DNA of 41,331 bases, from contig JAFXZY010000023.1 in NCBI GenBank assembly GCA_017541025.1, positions 1 through 41,331 on the forward strand, written 5' to 3'. This document shows, piece by piece, positions 23,838 to 31,787 of this stretch (within the stretch, counting starts at the first letter, position 1; every line of letters starts with the position of its first letter). Below the pieces are notes generated by a model. That model searched no databases, had not been told where the DNA came from, and was given only the letters and a program-made list of their open reading frames with translations. The stretch comes from Bacteroidaceae bacterium (lineage in GTDB: Bacteria; Bacteroidota; Bacteroidia; Bacteroidales; Bacteroidaceae). The translations under genes were made by a program, and so were the position numbers.

Positions 23838-26249
23838 ATGAATGATACAAAAGAGGTGATCAGCCGGAAGACGGATGCCATTATCGATAGGATTGGCACG
23901 AAACGGGACCAGATTATCCCCCTTCTGCAGGCTATACAGCAAGAGTTCAATTACTTGCCGTCTGACGCTATGGACCGGCTGTACGAGCGTACAGACATAG
24001 ACCGTGCGCAACTCGTCAGCGTGGCATCCTTCTATTCACAGTTGCGGATGATTCCATACGGCAAGCATATTATAAAGGTATGTATCGGAACGGCTTGTCA
24101 TGTGAAGGGGGCAGGCAATGTGTACGATGCTTTTCGGCGTGAGTTGCATCTGGAGGGCGACGATATCACTACCTCGGACGGTAAATACTCTGTCGAGAAG
24201 GTGGCTTGTCTGGGATGTTGTGCACTGGCACCTGTGGTGCAGATCGACCAGAAGATTTTCGGTCATGTATTGCCCGGCAGGGTTCGCGAGGTGCTGGATG
24301 AATTCGAGTCAATGTTATCGGAGGAGGCCCAACCTTCGGATACCGACACCCAGCTCAGCCCTCAGGGAGAGGTGCGTCTTGGCATGGAGAACTGTTGTCA
24401 GGCCAGCGGAACAGCCGAGGTGTATGCAGCCGTGGTGGAGGCTTGCAGGGATTTGGGCATTCATGTGAGAATCAAACCGGTCTCTTGTGTGGGAACATGC
24501 AACCAGGTTCCCCTTATAGATGTGGCAACCCCCGACGGAAACATTGTGCGGTATCCTAATGTTCAGCCCGACGAGGTGAAGGAGATTCTGCTTCACCACT
24601 TCCGGCCGGCTGGCCGTTTCCACCGTTTGCGTCGCCTGCGTAATTCCATCCTGAATCAGATTGACGTGTTCCATTCGGATCAGACCTGGGACAACATTCT
24701 TTTCATCCCTGAGAAGGAACGTACGCAGAGTATAAACACGTTTCTGGACGGACAGTTACGTATCTCGACTGAAGGCTTCGGACGCCTGACCCCCCTCGAC
24801 CTTGATGAGTATCTTTCTATGGGGGGCTTTGAGGCACTGAAGAAAGCCGTAACAGGCATGTCTCCCCGGCAGGTAAGAGACGAGGTGCTGAGGAGCGGCA
24901 TCCGCGGCAGGGGCGGCGGCGGATTCCTTACCGGCAGAAAGTGGCAGTTGGTAGCCGAACAGGAGTTGAGAGTTGAGAGTTTAGAGTTGAGAGGGGAGAG
25001 TTCAGAGTTGAGAGGGCTGCCCATCGTGATTTGCAATGGCGACGAGGGTGACCCGGGTGCTTTTATGGACCGCATTCTGCTGGAGTCTTATCCGCTGCGC
25101 GTGATAGAGGGTATGGTAATAGCAGGATATGCTGTAGGAGCCCGCGAAGGTGTCTTCTATATCCGGGCAGAGTACCCTCAGGCTGTTATCCGAATCCGCA
25201 AGGCACTAGATATGTGTCGCCGCAAGGGGCTGTTGGGAACAAAGCTGTTCGGTACCGGCTTCGCTTTCGATATCCGTGTGTTCGAAGGAGCGGGAGCTTT
25301 TGTGTGCGGAGAAGAAACGGCGCTCATCGCCTCGATGGAGGGCAAACGCGGATTCCCGCATCTTCGTCCGCCCTATCCGGCACAGAAGGGCTTGGACGGC
25401 CGTCCGACGCTTATAAACAATGTGGAGACGCTGAGCCAGATACCCTATATCGTGCATCACGGGGCCGACGAATATGCCAAAGTAGGTACAGAGGGCAGCC
25501 ACGGTACCAAGGTGTTTGCCTTGGCAGGAAAGGTGAATCACGGTGGACTTATCGAAGTGCCGATGGGTACAACGCTGCGTCAGATTGTGGATAAGATAGG
25601 CGGTGGAGTAGAAGGCGGGGAGGCCCTGAAGGCTATACAAATAGGCGGCCCGTCGGGAGGATGCATTCCTGCAGAACTGTGTGACGTTGAGGTGGATTTC
25701 GATGCCTTGAACCAGATGGGCGCCATTATGGGTTCCGGCGGACTGGTGGTGTTGGGCGAAAGCAGTTGCATGGTGGATGTGGCACGTTACTTTACCGCCT
25801 TCACCTGTGCCGAGTCGTGCGGAAAATGCACTTTCTGCCGCATCGGAATCCGACGTATGCTGGACATATTGGACCGGCTTGCCACAGGTAAGGCTAAGAT
25901 GGAAGACATCGGCCAACTGGAGGAATTGGCGCTGAGCATAAAACGGACAGCCCTGTGCGGATTGGGCAAGACTGCTCCTAATCCGGTGCTTTCCACGCTA
26001 CGCTATTTCCGGCACGAATACGAGGAGCACGTACAGGGTATCTGCCGGACGGGGTCGTGCAAGGATATGGTGAAACTGACGATTACGGACGACTGTGTCG
26101 GATGCACGAAATGTTCGCGTGTGTGCCCGTCCGGTGCCATTAAATACACGCCTTACGAAAAGCATGTCATCGATACGGAAAAGTGTACGCAGTGCGGATT
26201 GTGCATAGGAGAGTGTGATTTCAGTGCAATAGTCAAAGTGAAGAAGTGA
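23838..26249 (+). CDS. Fused NuoE / thioredoxin-like ferredoxin / NuoF NADH-oxidising flavoprotein
   Basis: An 803-residue multi-domain electron-transfer protein. Residues 1-160 match NuoE/HydC, with a [2Fe-2S] site at C82, C87, C124, C128. Residues 175-260 are a second thioredoxin-like ferredoxin (C186, C217, C221). Residues 300-720 are NuoF: 'GRGGGGFLTGRKW' (357-369) and 'CNGDEGDPGAFMDR' (399-412) for FMN and NADH, 'GAGAFVCGEETALI' (484-497), and the N3-type [4Fe-4S] site at C661, C664, C667, C707. Residues 750-803 carry two ferredoxin clusters (C753-C763, C783-C793), as in HydB/HndC of bifurcating enzymes. HydC and HydB are normally separate, so this is a fusion. A dispersed repeat adds roughly 20 residues at 374-394, next to the FMN loop. 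The partner is the NuoG-like protein that follows. Likely role: NADH oxidation feeding ferredoxins. Confidence 0.92.
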   Translation: MNDTKEVISRKTDAIIDRIGTKRDQIIPLLQAIQQEFNYLPSDAMDRLYERTDIDRAQLVSVASFYSQLRMIPYGKHIIKVCIGTACHVKGAGNVYDAFRRELHLEGDDITTSDGKYSVEKVACLGCCALAPVVQIDQKIFGHVLPGRVREVLDEFESMLSEEAQPSDTDTQLSPQGEVRLGMENCCQASGTAEVYAAVVEACRDLGIHVRIKPVSCVGTCNQVPLIDVATPDGNIVRYPNVQPDEVKEILLHHFRPAGRFHRLRRLRNSILNQIDVFHSDQTWDNILFIPEKERTQSINTFLDGQLRISTEGFGRLTPLDLDEYLSMGGFEALKKAVTGMSPRQVRDEVLRSGIRGRGGGGFLTGRKWQLVAEQELRVESLELRGESSELRGLPIVICNGDEGDPGAFMDRILLESYPLRVIEGMVIAGYAVGAREGVFYIRAEYPQAVIRIRKALDMCRRKGLLGTKLFGTGFAFDIRVFEGAGAFVCGEETALIASMEGKRGFPHLRPPYPAQKGLDGRPTLINNVETLSQIPYIVHHGADEYAKVGTEGSHGTKVFALAGKVNHGGLIEVPMGTTLRQIVDKIGGGVEGGEALKAIQIGGPSGGCIPAELCDVEVDFDALNQMGAIMGSGGLVVLGESSCMVDVARYFTAFTCAESCGKCTFCRIGIRRMLDILDRLATGKAKMEDIGQLEELALSIKRTALCGLGKTAPNPVLSTLRYFRHEYEEHVQGICRTGSCKDMVKLTITDDCVGCTKCSRVCPSGAIKYTPYEKHVIDTEKCTQCGLCIGECDFSAIVKVKK
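24963..25015. repeat. In-frame dispersed repeat inside the NuoF-like domain
   Basis: About seven imperfect copies of 'agagttgag'/'agagtttag' are read as 'ELRVESLELRGESSELRG'. In NuoF proteins this point is a short surface loop between the 'KW' and the 'CN.DEG.PG' motif, so the tract lengthens it without a frameshift. Confidence 0.85.
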
Positions 26250-26863
26250 TGAAGATAATAGTAAACGGACAAGAAGTGGAGGTGAGCGGACAGCGTGTGC
26301 TCTTGGAGGAACTGCGCCGGTTGGGTTGCGATATCCCCTCGCTGTGTTATGACTCCCAAAGCAAGCACGAGGCATCGTGTATGGTATGCATGGTGCGCAA
26401 CGAGGATACAGACCAGATGATACCCTCGTGTGCTACCTATCCCACGGAGGGAATGCGCATAGATACGGAATCGGAAGATGTGCTGTCCTTGCGTCGCATG
26501 GGAGTGGAGTTGCTGCTGAGCGATCATAAGGCCCGTTGCGGTACGTGCGAGGGGAAGGAGAAGTGCAAGCTCAGGGATTTGTATGTGAGGATGAAGGCAA
26601 AGTGGAACCGTTTCGGTCCTCTGCCGTCTCCCGAGCCAGTAGTGCAGATTCATGTGCAGGGGCACTTGTACTACGAACCTGCCAAGTGCATCCGTTGCGG
26701 CCTCTGTGTCTATAATACCCCCAACGGGTTCACCTTCCGGAACCGTGGTTTTAAAATGCAGGTGGTAATACCCGAAGAAAACAAAAAGAACGTTGATGAA
26801 AAGATTGCTGACTTATGTCCCACTGGTGCTCTTTTTTTGCGCCAGTTGCACACAGATAAATGA
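26249..26863 (+). CDS. NuoG/HydA N-terminal Fe-S module without catalytic domain
   Basis: A 204-residue protein that starts at ATG 26249, overlapping the NuoF stop by one base. It carries a plant-type [2Fe-2S] domain (C33, C44, C47, C61), the His-Cys3 [4Fe-4S] site of NuoG (H93, C97, C100, C106; 'DHKARCGTCEGKEKC') and one further cluster (C147, C150, C153 with C190). It ends there: there is neither the molybdopterin-like domain of NuoG nor the H-cluster domain of [FeFe]-hydrogenase. In HydABC or NAD-dependent formate dehydrogenases this piece links the NuoF flavoprotein to the catalytic unit. Here it probably hands electrons to the NapH-like wire or to the ferredoxin at 11961. The last 68 bases are shared with the start of the next gene in another frame. 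Confidence 0.9.
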   Translation: MKIIVNGQEVEVSGQRVLLEELRRLGCDIPSLCYDSQSKHEASCMVCMVRNEDTDQMIPSCATYPTEGMRIDTESEDVLSLRRMGVELLLSDHKARCGTCEGKEKCKLRDLYVRMKAKWNRFGPLPSPEPVVQIHVQGHLYYEPAKCIRCGLCVYNTPNGFTFRNRGFKMQVVIPEENKKNVDEKIADLCPTGALFLRQLHTDK

Positions 26864-27938
26864 ATACCTGACAGGTGCTCAGGATAGAGACTGGACCATC
26901 TACCGTGGTTCCCCTTCGCTGTGCGGCTATACCGGTTGTGCTTTGCCGGACGCCCCTCAACTGCTATGGAGCGTAGAGACCAGGACGCGAACGGTTGCGG
27001 CACCTGTTGTGTATAACGGGTGGGTCTATACCCTCGACCGCAAGGGTTGTCTGCGGAGATTCTCGATGGAGGGTGATTCTGCTTCGGTCTATGATTTCCA
27101 GACCACAATAGAGGCGTCGTTCGTTGCGGGTGATTCTATGTTGTATGCGGGCAGAACAGACGGTTATGTGAATGCCTACGATATCAATAAGCAGCAGGTG
27201 GTGTGGGAGTTCGAGACGCTGGGGCAGATTTCGGGCTCGCCCAATCTGGTGGACGGCCAGTTGCTGGTGGGCAGCTACGACGGCAGCATGTACACGCTGG
27301 ACAGCAAGTCGGGCCGTAAGACGGGCCAGTTCGAGACGGGCTATTACATCAACGGTACTGCGGCTGTGTGGCAGGGCTACATGATGTTCGGCGGGTGCGA
27401 CAAGTGGGTGCGCGTGGTGGACATCGCTACCGGAACGGTAACGGACTCGGTGGCGCTGGACAGCTACGTTCCTGCCTCGCCAGCCATTCTGGACGGTGTG
27501 GCGTGTGCCTGCGACTACAACGGAAACGTGTATGAAATGAAGCTGGATGGCGGCAAGATATCAAACCTGCGGAAACTGGTTGCAGCAACCGGGGACAACG
27601 CGGAGCAGGACGGTGGAGTGGTGTCTATGCCCACACTGACCCGTACCGATGTCTTTATCCTTTCCGGCGACCGCCACATCTGTTGCATCGGGCGCTCTTC
27701 CGGTCAGGTGCGATGGAAGAAGATGCTGCGCGGAGTGACGGGCGAATGCTCGCCGCTGGTGGCTAAGGACAGAGTGCTTGTCTGTACCAAGGACGGGCAT
27801 GTGTCCATACTCGGTGCAAGGGATGGAACGGAACTGTGGCATTACGAGACGGGCGAACCCATCGTGGCCTCGCCTGCCGTCATCCGGGATTACTTTTTCG
27901 TGTTAACTGCCAGAGGAACATTACTGTGCTTTAAATAA
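26796..27938 (+). CDS. PQQ-like beta-propeller lipoprotein (propeller 3)
   Basis: A 380-residue protein. Residues 1-19 are a signal peptide 'MKRLLTYVPLVLFFCASC', with a cysteine at the end consistent with a loose Bacteroidota lipobox, though the -3 residue is not ideal. The mature part opens with 'DWTIYRGSPSLCGYTG', the same W..YRG start as the other propellers, followed by blades such as 'YDINKQQVVWEFE', 'LDSKSGRKTGQFE', 'IGRSSGQVRWKK' and 'LGARDGTELWHYE'. It should be a lipoprotein on the outer face of the inner membrane or in the outer membrane. The gene begins 68 bases inside the NuoG-like gene, so its translation is likely coupled to the electron module. ATG 26796 is preferred to TTG 26793. 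Confidence 0.83.
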   Translation: MKRLLTYVPLVLFFCASCTQINEYLTGAQDRDWTIYRGSPSLCGYTGCALPDAPQLLWSVETRTRTVAAPVVYNGWVYTLDRKGCLRRFSMEGDSASVYDFQTTIEASFVAGDSMLYAGRTDGYVNAYDINKQQVVWEFETLGQISGSPNLVDGQLLVGSYDGSMYTLDSKSGRKTGQFETGYYINGTAAVWQGYMMFGGCDKWVRVVDIATGTVTDSVALDSYVPASPAILDGVACACDYNGNVYEMKLDGGKISNLRKLVAATGDNAEQDGGVVSMPTLTRTDVFILSGDRHICCIGRSSGQVRWKKMLRGVTGECSPLVAKDRVLVCTKDGHVSILGARDGTELWHYETGEPIVASPAVIRDYFFVLTARGTLLCFK

Positions 27939-27942
27939 AGAA

Positions 27943-28686
27943 ATGATGATAATAGAACTGGAGAATATTACCAAACGATTTGCCGACGGGCAGCGCTCGC
28001 TGACCGTTCTGGACGGGCTCACGTTGCAAGTGGAAGAGGGCGATTTCGTTGCCGTCACCGGAGAGTCGGGGGCAGGAAAGACCACGCTGCTGAATATCCT
28101 CGGTACACTGATAGAGCCCGACGAGGGACGGTATCTGATTAAAGATGAGCCCTGCCCTGATTCCTCCCTCCTTCGGGGGGAGACAGAGGGGGGCCGTGAA
28201 TGGACAGAACGCCTCTGCCGTTTACGCAATAAGGAGATAGGCTTTGTATATCAGGACCACCGTCTGCTGCCTCAGTTCACGGTATGGCAGAATATCCTGC
28301 TTCCGACCCTTGCCACAAAGACAGCCTCTACGGAAGAGGAACAGCAACGGGCACGGGATTTGCTGGATTTCATGGGAATCCTTCCGCTGAAGGAGAGTCC
28401 TGTTACCCAGCTTTCGGGTGGAGAACAGACGCGCGTGGCCATTTGCCGTGCCCTGATAAACCAGCCTTCCATCCTGTTGGCTGACGAACCGACGGGACAG
28501 CTGGATGCTGCAAATGCGCAGACTGTTGTTTCTCTTTTCCAACAGGTGAATACCCAACTGCATACTACCGTCATCATGGTTACCCACTCTGCCGAGGTGG
28601 CAAAGGCTGCCCGCAAGACTTACCGGTTAGAGAATGGAAAACTCTCAACTCTCAACTCTAAACTCTCCTTACATGACATCACATAG
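27943..28686 (+). CDS. ABC transporter ATPase of the MacB/LolD type
   Basis: A 247-residue ATPase with Walker A 'GESGAGKTT' (about 40-48), Q-loop '[11 protein letters not shown]', signature 'LSGGEQ', Walker B 'ILLADEPTG' and switch 'MVTHS'. MacB/LolD ATPases power FtsX-type permeases that extract lipoproteins or push substrates to the envelope by mechanical transmission. Two odd insertions come from dispersed repeats: residues about 69-86 ('[18 protein letters not shown]', from 28148-28200) and the C-terminal '[13 protein letters not shown]' (from 28640-28668). The gene ends inside the permease start region, overlapping by 14 bases. It begins four bases after propeller 3. Confidence 0.92.
   Translation: MMIIELENITKRFADGQRSLTVLDGLTLQVEEGDFVAVTGESGAGKTTLLNILGTLIEPDEGRYLIKDEPCPDSSLLRGETEGGREWTERLCRLRNKEIGFVYQDHRLLPQFTVWQNILLPTLATKTASTEEEQQRARDLLDFMGILPLKESPVTQLSGGEQTRVAICRALINQPSILLADEPTGQLDAANAQTVVSLFQQVNTQLHTTVIMVTHSAEVAKAARKTYRLENGKLSTLNSKLSLHDIT
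28148..28200. repeat. G/C-rich palindromic repeat inside the ATPase gene
   Basis: 'cctccctccttcggggggag' and flanking bases form a short hairpin like the C-rich/G-rich palindromic repeats scattered in Bacteroidota genomes. It is read in frame between the Walker A and Q-loop regions. Confidence 0.65.
28640..28668. repeat. Dispersed repeat at the ATPase-permease junction
   Basis: Four copies of 'aactctc'/'aactctaa' sit directly before ATG 28673 and encode the ATPase C-terminal tail. They occupy the place where the permease ribosome-binding site would be. Confidence 0.75.
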
Positions 28687-31600
28687 CCAGAAGTACTACC
28701 GACGTTTCTATCGCCTCGTCGTCTTAGCTGTCATCCTGATGATAGCTGTGCTGACTGGTAGTCTTTTGTTGGGCGACTCTGTACGGGGCACATTGGTACA
28801 GCGTGTAGGTGAACGGTTGGGAAAGACCGAGACCGTTATCACCAGCGGAACGGGATTCATGGACGAGGCGCTGTTAGACCAACCTTTGCTGAATCATGCC
28901 CGGGGCTATCTGCTGATGAACGGATATGTGTCGGTTGGCGAGAAACTGCTTCCTGTCTATGTGTGGGGCACAGATGCCGATACGCTTCAGGCAGGCGAGG
29001 CTCTGGTGAACGAACCTCTCGGCTCTAAACTCTCATCTCTAAACTCTCAACTAATCCTCCATCTCCCTTCCCATAATATGGTACCGTCGGGAAGTCTTTT
29101 TGTTACGAAAAGCTATGCCACCCAGATGCGCCTGCATGTGGTGGGAGTGAAGAGTGTGGAAGATGGCGGCAATATGCTACTACGGAACGAGCAGACCCTG
29201 CCGCTGAATGTCTTCGTGAACCGTCGGCATTTAGCTGAGACGATGGAACTGGAGGGTAAAATAAACTTGGTTCTCTCCGATGATATGATAAGTGACGGAC
29301 AGTTTGCTGCTGTCTGGAATCCTGAACTGTCGGGCATACACATTACGGACTCCTCGCTTACGTACGACAGAGTATTCCTTCCCCATACTGTTGTGGACAA
29401 ACTGACCCCTCCCTATCCCTCCCGAGGGAAGGGGAAATATGTACAGACCTATTTCGCTTATTTGGTGAACGAGATCTCAACTCTCAACTCTCAACTATCA
29501 ACTATCAACTATCCCTTTGTGACTGCGGTTAGCGAATGGCAGGGAGAACCACTCGACGGACAGGAGATGATTCTGTCCGATTATGCCGCCAAGCGGCTTC
29601 ATGTCCTTGAGGGTGACTCGGTAAGCATGAGTTATTTCATTACAGAGAACCTGAAAAACCTCGATACCAGGGAACAGACTTTCGTGGTAAAACGGATCGT
29701 CCCACTCGCCTCTTTCAGGAACGACAGTCTGCTTGTAGCCGATTTCCCCGGTCTGACCCATGTGGAAAAATGCACTGACTGGGATAGCGACCTTCCCATC
29801 GACATGAATAGGATAGAGAAGGAAGACGAGGACTATTGGTATGCCTACCGGCAGACTCCGAAGGCTCTTGTTTCGTACGAGGCTGTAGCCGGTGACTGGA
29901 GTAATGCTTTCGGTTGTGCTACAGCCATGCGTTTCACGTCCCGTCCCGATGTCAGCCTGTTGCCCGGCGATGCCGAGGTGCAGCTGGTTCACCCTCGTGC
30001 CCAAGGGCTGCAGGGAGCTACAGGCGGAGTGGATTTTGCCGGACTGTTCCTCTCGTTGGGTTTCTTCATTATTCTTTCTTCTGTTCTGCTGATGAAGAAC
30101 CCGTTGGTAGAGATGTTCAATCTACGTAGCGGAGAACTCCAGTTATATCGTCAGTTGGGTTTCGGGGACAGGAGAATCAAACGTATGCTCTTCCGCGAGG
30201 TTTTCGGTATCATATTCCTTGCATCCCCCTTAGGTGTAATTGCCGGCTTAGTTTATTCCGGCTTAACGCTATGGCTGTTGGGTAATGTGTGGAGTGGAGC
30301 TACCCATACAGAAGGCTTCTCGTTGCACATACGGCCACTGACACTTCTTGCCGGTTGGCTGGTGGGATTGCTCGTCTGTACTTTTGTCCTGTGGCGTGTG
30401 ATACGGTTAAGGGTTAATGGTTCAGGGTTCAAGATGTCTGATGTAAGATGTAAGATGGAAGATGGAAGAGCACACTTACGGTTCGGGGTTAATGGTTCTG
30501 GAAGCGGTAGCAAATTGCCACTTTATTCTTCATTCTTCATTTTCCTCCTAACCCTCGGGTTGATAGTATTCAATTTCGTCAGCCTTCATAGTATTGCGCT
30601 TTTCGTCATCTGCGGCCTGTTGTGGATTCTGACATGGGGCTTGTTCCTCCGCAACTCTCTCCAAAAGATTCAAAACACCCCTCTGTTCTCTCGTCACCTC
30701 CTGACACGATTATCCATCCGCGCCTTCTCGCGTCAGCATCTTCTGGCATATTGGACGCTTGCCTTGGGCGTATTCGCCGTATTTGCTGTCGGACTGAACC
30801 GCCCTGATTTCAGTCATGCTGACCAGGCCTCGGGAGGGTATCAATACTATGTGGATAGCCGAGTGCCCATACATTACAACCTGAATAATCCCGAAGTACG
30901 GAAAAAGCTTTCGCTCCAGTCCCTGCCGGACAGCACGGTTTTCCTCAGTTTCCTTCGTCACACGCAGGACGAGGCCAGTTGCTTGAATCTCAATCAGGTC
31001 AGCACGCCCACAGTGTTAGGGGTTGACCTTAAGGAGATGGCATCCTTTGGCCTTAACAGTCAACAGTCTCCCCTCTCTCTCGGAGAGGGGCTGGGGGAGA
31101 GGCTCTCAATTTATATCGATGAGGAAGCCCTCCTGTGGAGCCTCAAGAAATCTGTGGGCGACACACTCTTTTACCAGAACGACAGGGGCGAGACGGTGCC
31201 TGTGGTGATAGCCGGTACTTATCCTACAGGTATTTCCCATGGGAATGCAATCATGCCGGTCGAAGATTTCCTGCAGCTGTGGCCTAAGGAAGTAGGTATG
31301 GAAGTGCTGCTCATGAAGTCTTCCCGTCCTGACGAGGCGGCAGAGTTGCTTTCAATAGCCATGAGTGAATACGGTCTTACTATCCAGACCACAGAGGAAC
31401 GCATCCGAATGTTCTTCGAGGTAACAGAGACCTATCTCATCATATTCCTGACCTTAGGCGGATTGGGCCTGTTGCTGGGTATCTTCAGCCTTATGATAAT
31501 CGTTCGTAAGAATCTTACAGCCCAGGCCGATACCATCCGGCAATACCATGCCATGGGCTTCTCCGGTCGCCTGATAAGACAACTGATGTTGCGGGAGAAC

Positions 31601-31786
31601 CTCCTTGTCCCCCTATATGCTGTTCTTGCCGGTGCCACAGGTTCGGTCATCAGTATCAGTGCAAATGTCAGAGGAGCCGGCCTCAATACGCTGCTGCTGG
31701 CCCTTGTCGTTCTGGCTGCTATCTGCCTGTTATTATATTACGGTATTAAAATTATGATTAATCAATCCATTAACAATCCTGAATAA
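28673..31786 (+). CDS. FtsX-family ABC permease with ten membrane helices
   Basis: A 1037-residue inner-membrane protein. One helix near the N-terminus ('RLVVLAVILMIAVLTGSLLL') is followed by a large periplasmic domain, then six helices around 450-700, a second periplasmic domain, and three C-terminal helices ('YLIIFLTLGGLGLLLGIFSL', 'LYAVLAGATGSVISI', 'LLLALVVLAAICLLLYYGI'). This is the ten-helix FtsX duplicate arrangement. With the ATPase it could extract or export a lipid or a lipoprotein; beside a terpenoid module a lipid cargo is attractive but unproven. Five repeat tracts are read through in frame (residues about 117-127, 245-254, 268-281, 578-625, 798-813), mostly in periplasmic loops. 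ATG 28673 is preferred to the ATG at 28634, which would translate the repeat tract. Propeller 4 starts one base after its stop. Confidence 0.88.
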   Translation: MTSHSQKYYRRFYRLVVLAVILMIAVLTGSLLLGDSVRGTLVQRVGERLGKTETVITSGTGFMDEALLDQPLLNHARGYLLMNGYVSVGEKLLPVYVWGTDADTLQAGEALVNEPLGSKLSSLNSQLILHLPSHNMVPSGSLFVTKSYATQMRLHVVGVKSVEDGGNMLLRNEQTLPLNVFVNRRHLAETMELEGKINLVLSDDMISDGQFAAVWNPELSGIHITDSSLTYDRVFLPHTVVDKLTPPYPSRGKGKYVQTYFAYLVNEISTLNSQLSTINYPFVTAVSEWQGEPLDGQEMILSDYAAKRLHVLEGDSVSMSYFITENLKNLDTREQTFVVKRIVPLASFRNDSLLVADFPGLTHVEKCTDWDSDLPIDMNRIEKEDEDYWYAYRQTPKALVSYEAVAGDWSNAFGCATAMRFTSRPDVSLLPGDAEVQLVHPRAQGLQGATGGVDFAGLFLSLGFFIILSSVLLMKNPLVEMFNLRSGELQLYRQLGFGDRRIKRMLFREVFGIIFLASPLGVIAGLVYSGLTLWLLGNVWSGATHTEGFSLHIRPLTLLAGWLVGLLVCTFVLWRVIRLRVNGSGFKMSDVRCKMEDGRAHLRFGVNGSGSGSKLPLYSSFFIFLLTLGLIVFNFVSLHSIALFVICGLLWILTWGLFLRNSLQKIQNTPLFSRHLLTRLSIRAFSRQHLLAYWTLALGVFAVFAVGLNRPDFSHADQASGGYQYYVDSRVPIHYNLNNPEVRKKLSLQSLPDSTVFLSFLRHTQDEASCLNLNQVSTPTVLGVDLKEMASFGLNSQQSPLSLGEGLGERLSIYIDEEALLWSLKKSVGDTLFYQNDRGETVPVVIAGTYPTGISHGNAIMPVEDFLQLWPKEVGMEVLLMKSSRPDEAAELLSIAMSEYGLTIQTTEERIRMFFEVTETYLIIFLTLGGLGLLLGIFSLMIIVRKNLTAQADTIRQYHAMGFSGRLIRQLMLRENLLVPLYAVLAGATGSVISISANVRGAGLNTLLLALVVLAAICLLLYYGIKIMINQSINNPE
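29021..29053. repeat. In-frame repeat tract in the permease (first)
   Basis: 'ctctaaactctcatctctaa' and the next 'actctcaact' are copies of the dispersed unit, read as 'SKLSSLNSQL' in the first periplasmic domain. Confidence 0.75.
29406..29434. repeat. C-rich/G-rich palindrome in the permease (second)
   Basis: 'TCCCTC' pairs with 'GAGGGA' around CC in a C-rich/G-rich palindrome read as 'PPYPSRGKGK'. It belongs to the same class as 28148-28200. Confidence 0.65.
29475..29513. repeat. In-frame repeat tract in the permease (third)
   Basis: Five units of 'tcaactc'/'tcaacta' are read as 'STLNSQLSTINY' in the first periplasmic domain. Confidence 0.8.
30404..30545. repeat. In-frame composite repeat block in the permease (fourth)
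   Basis: Two copies of 'gggttaatggttc' flank 'gatgtaagatgtaagatgg' units, and 'attcttcattcttcatttt' follows. The block encodes a polar stretch ('NGSGFKMSDVRCKMEDGRA') between two helix groups, unlike the rest of the protein in composition. Confidence 0.75.
31066..31110. repeat. Palindromic repeat in the permease (fifth)
   Basis: CCCCTCTC (31070-31077) pairs with GAGAGGGG (31083-31090), followed by 'ctgggggagaggctctc'. This is the classic form of a C-rich palindromic repeat found many times in Bacteroidota genomes. It is read as 'SPLSLGEGLGERLS'. Confidence 0.8.
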
Positions 31787-31787
31787 T

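Noticed and set aside
23838-26863. [FeFe]-hydrogenase
   Set aside because: The HydB/HydC-like and NuoG N-terminal parts are present, but no H-cluster motif (TSCCP, MPCxxK, CPGGC types) is seen anywhere in the window.
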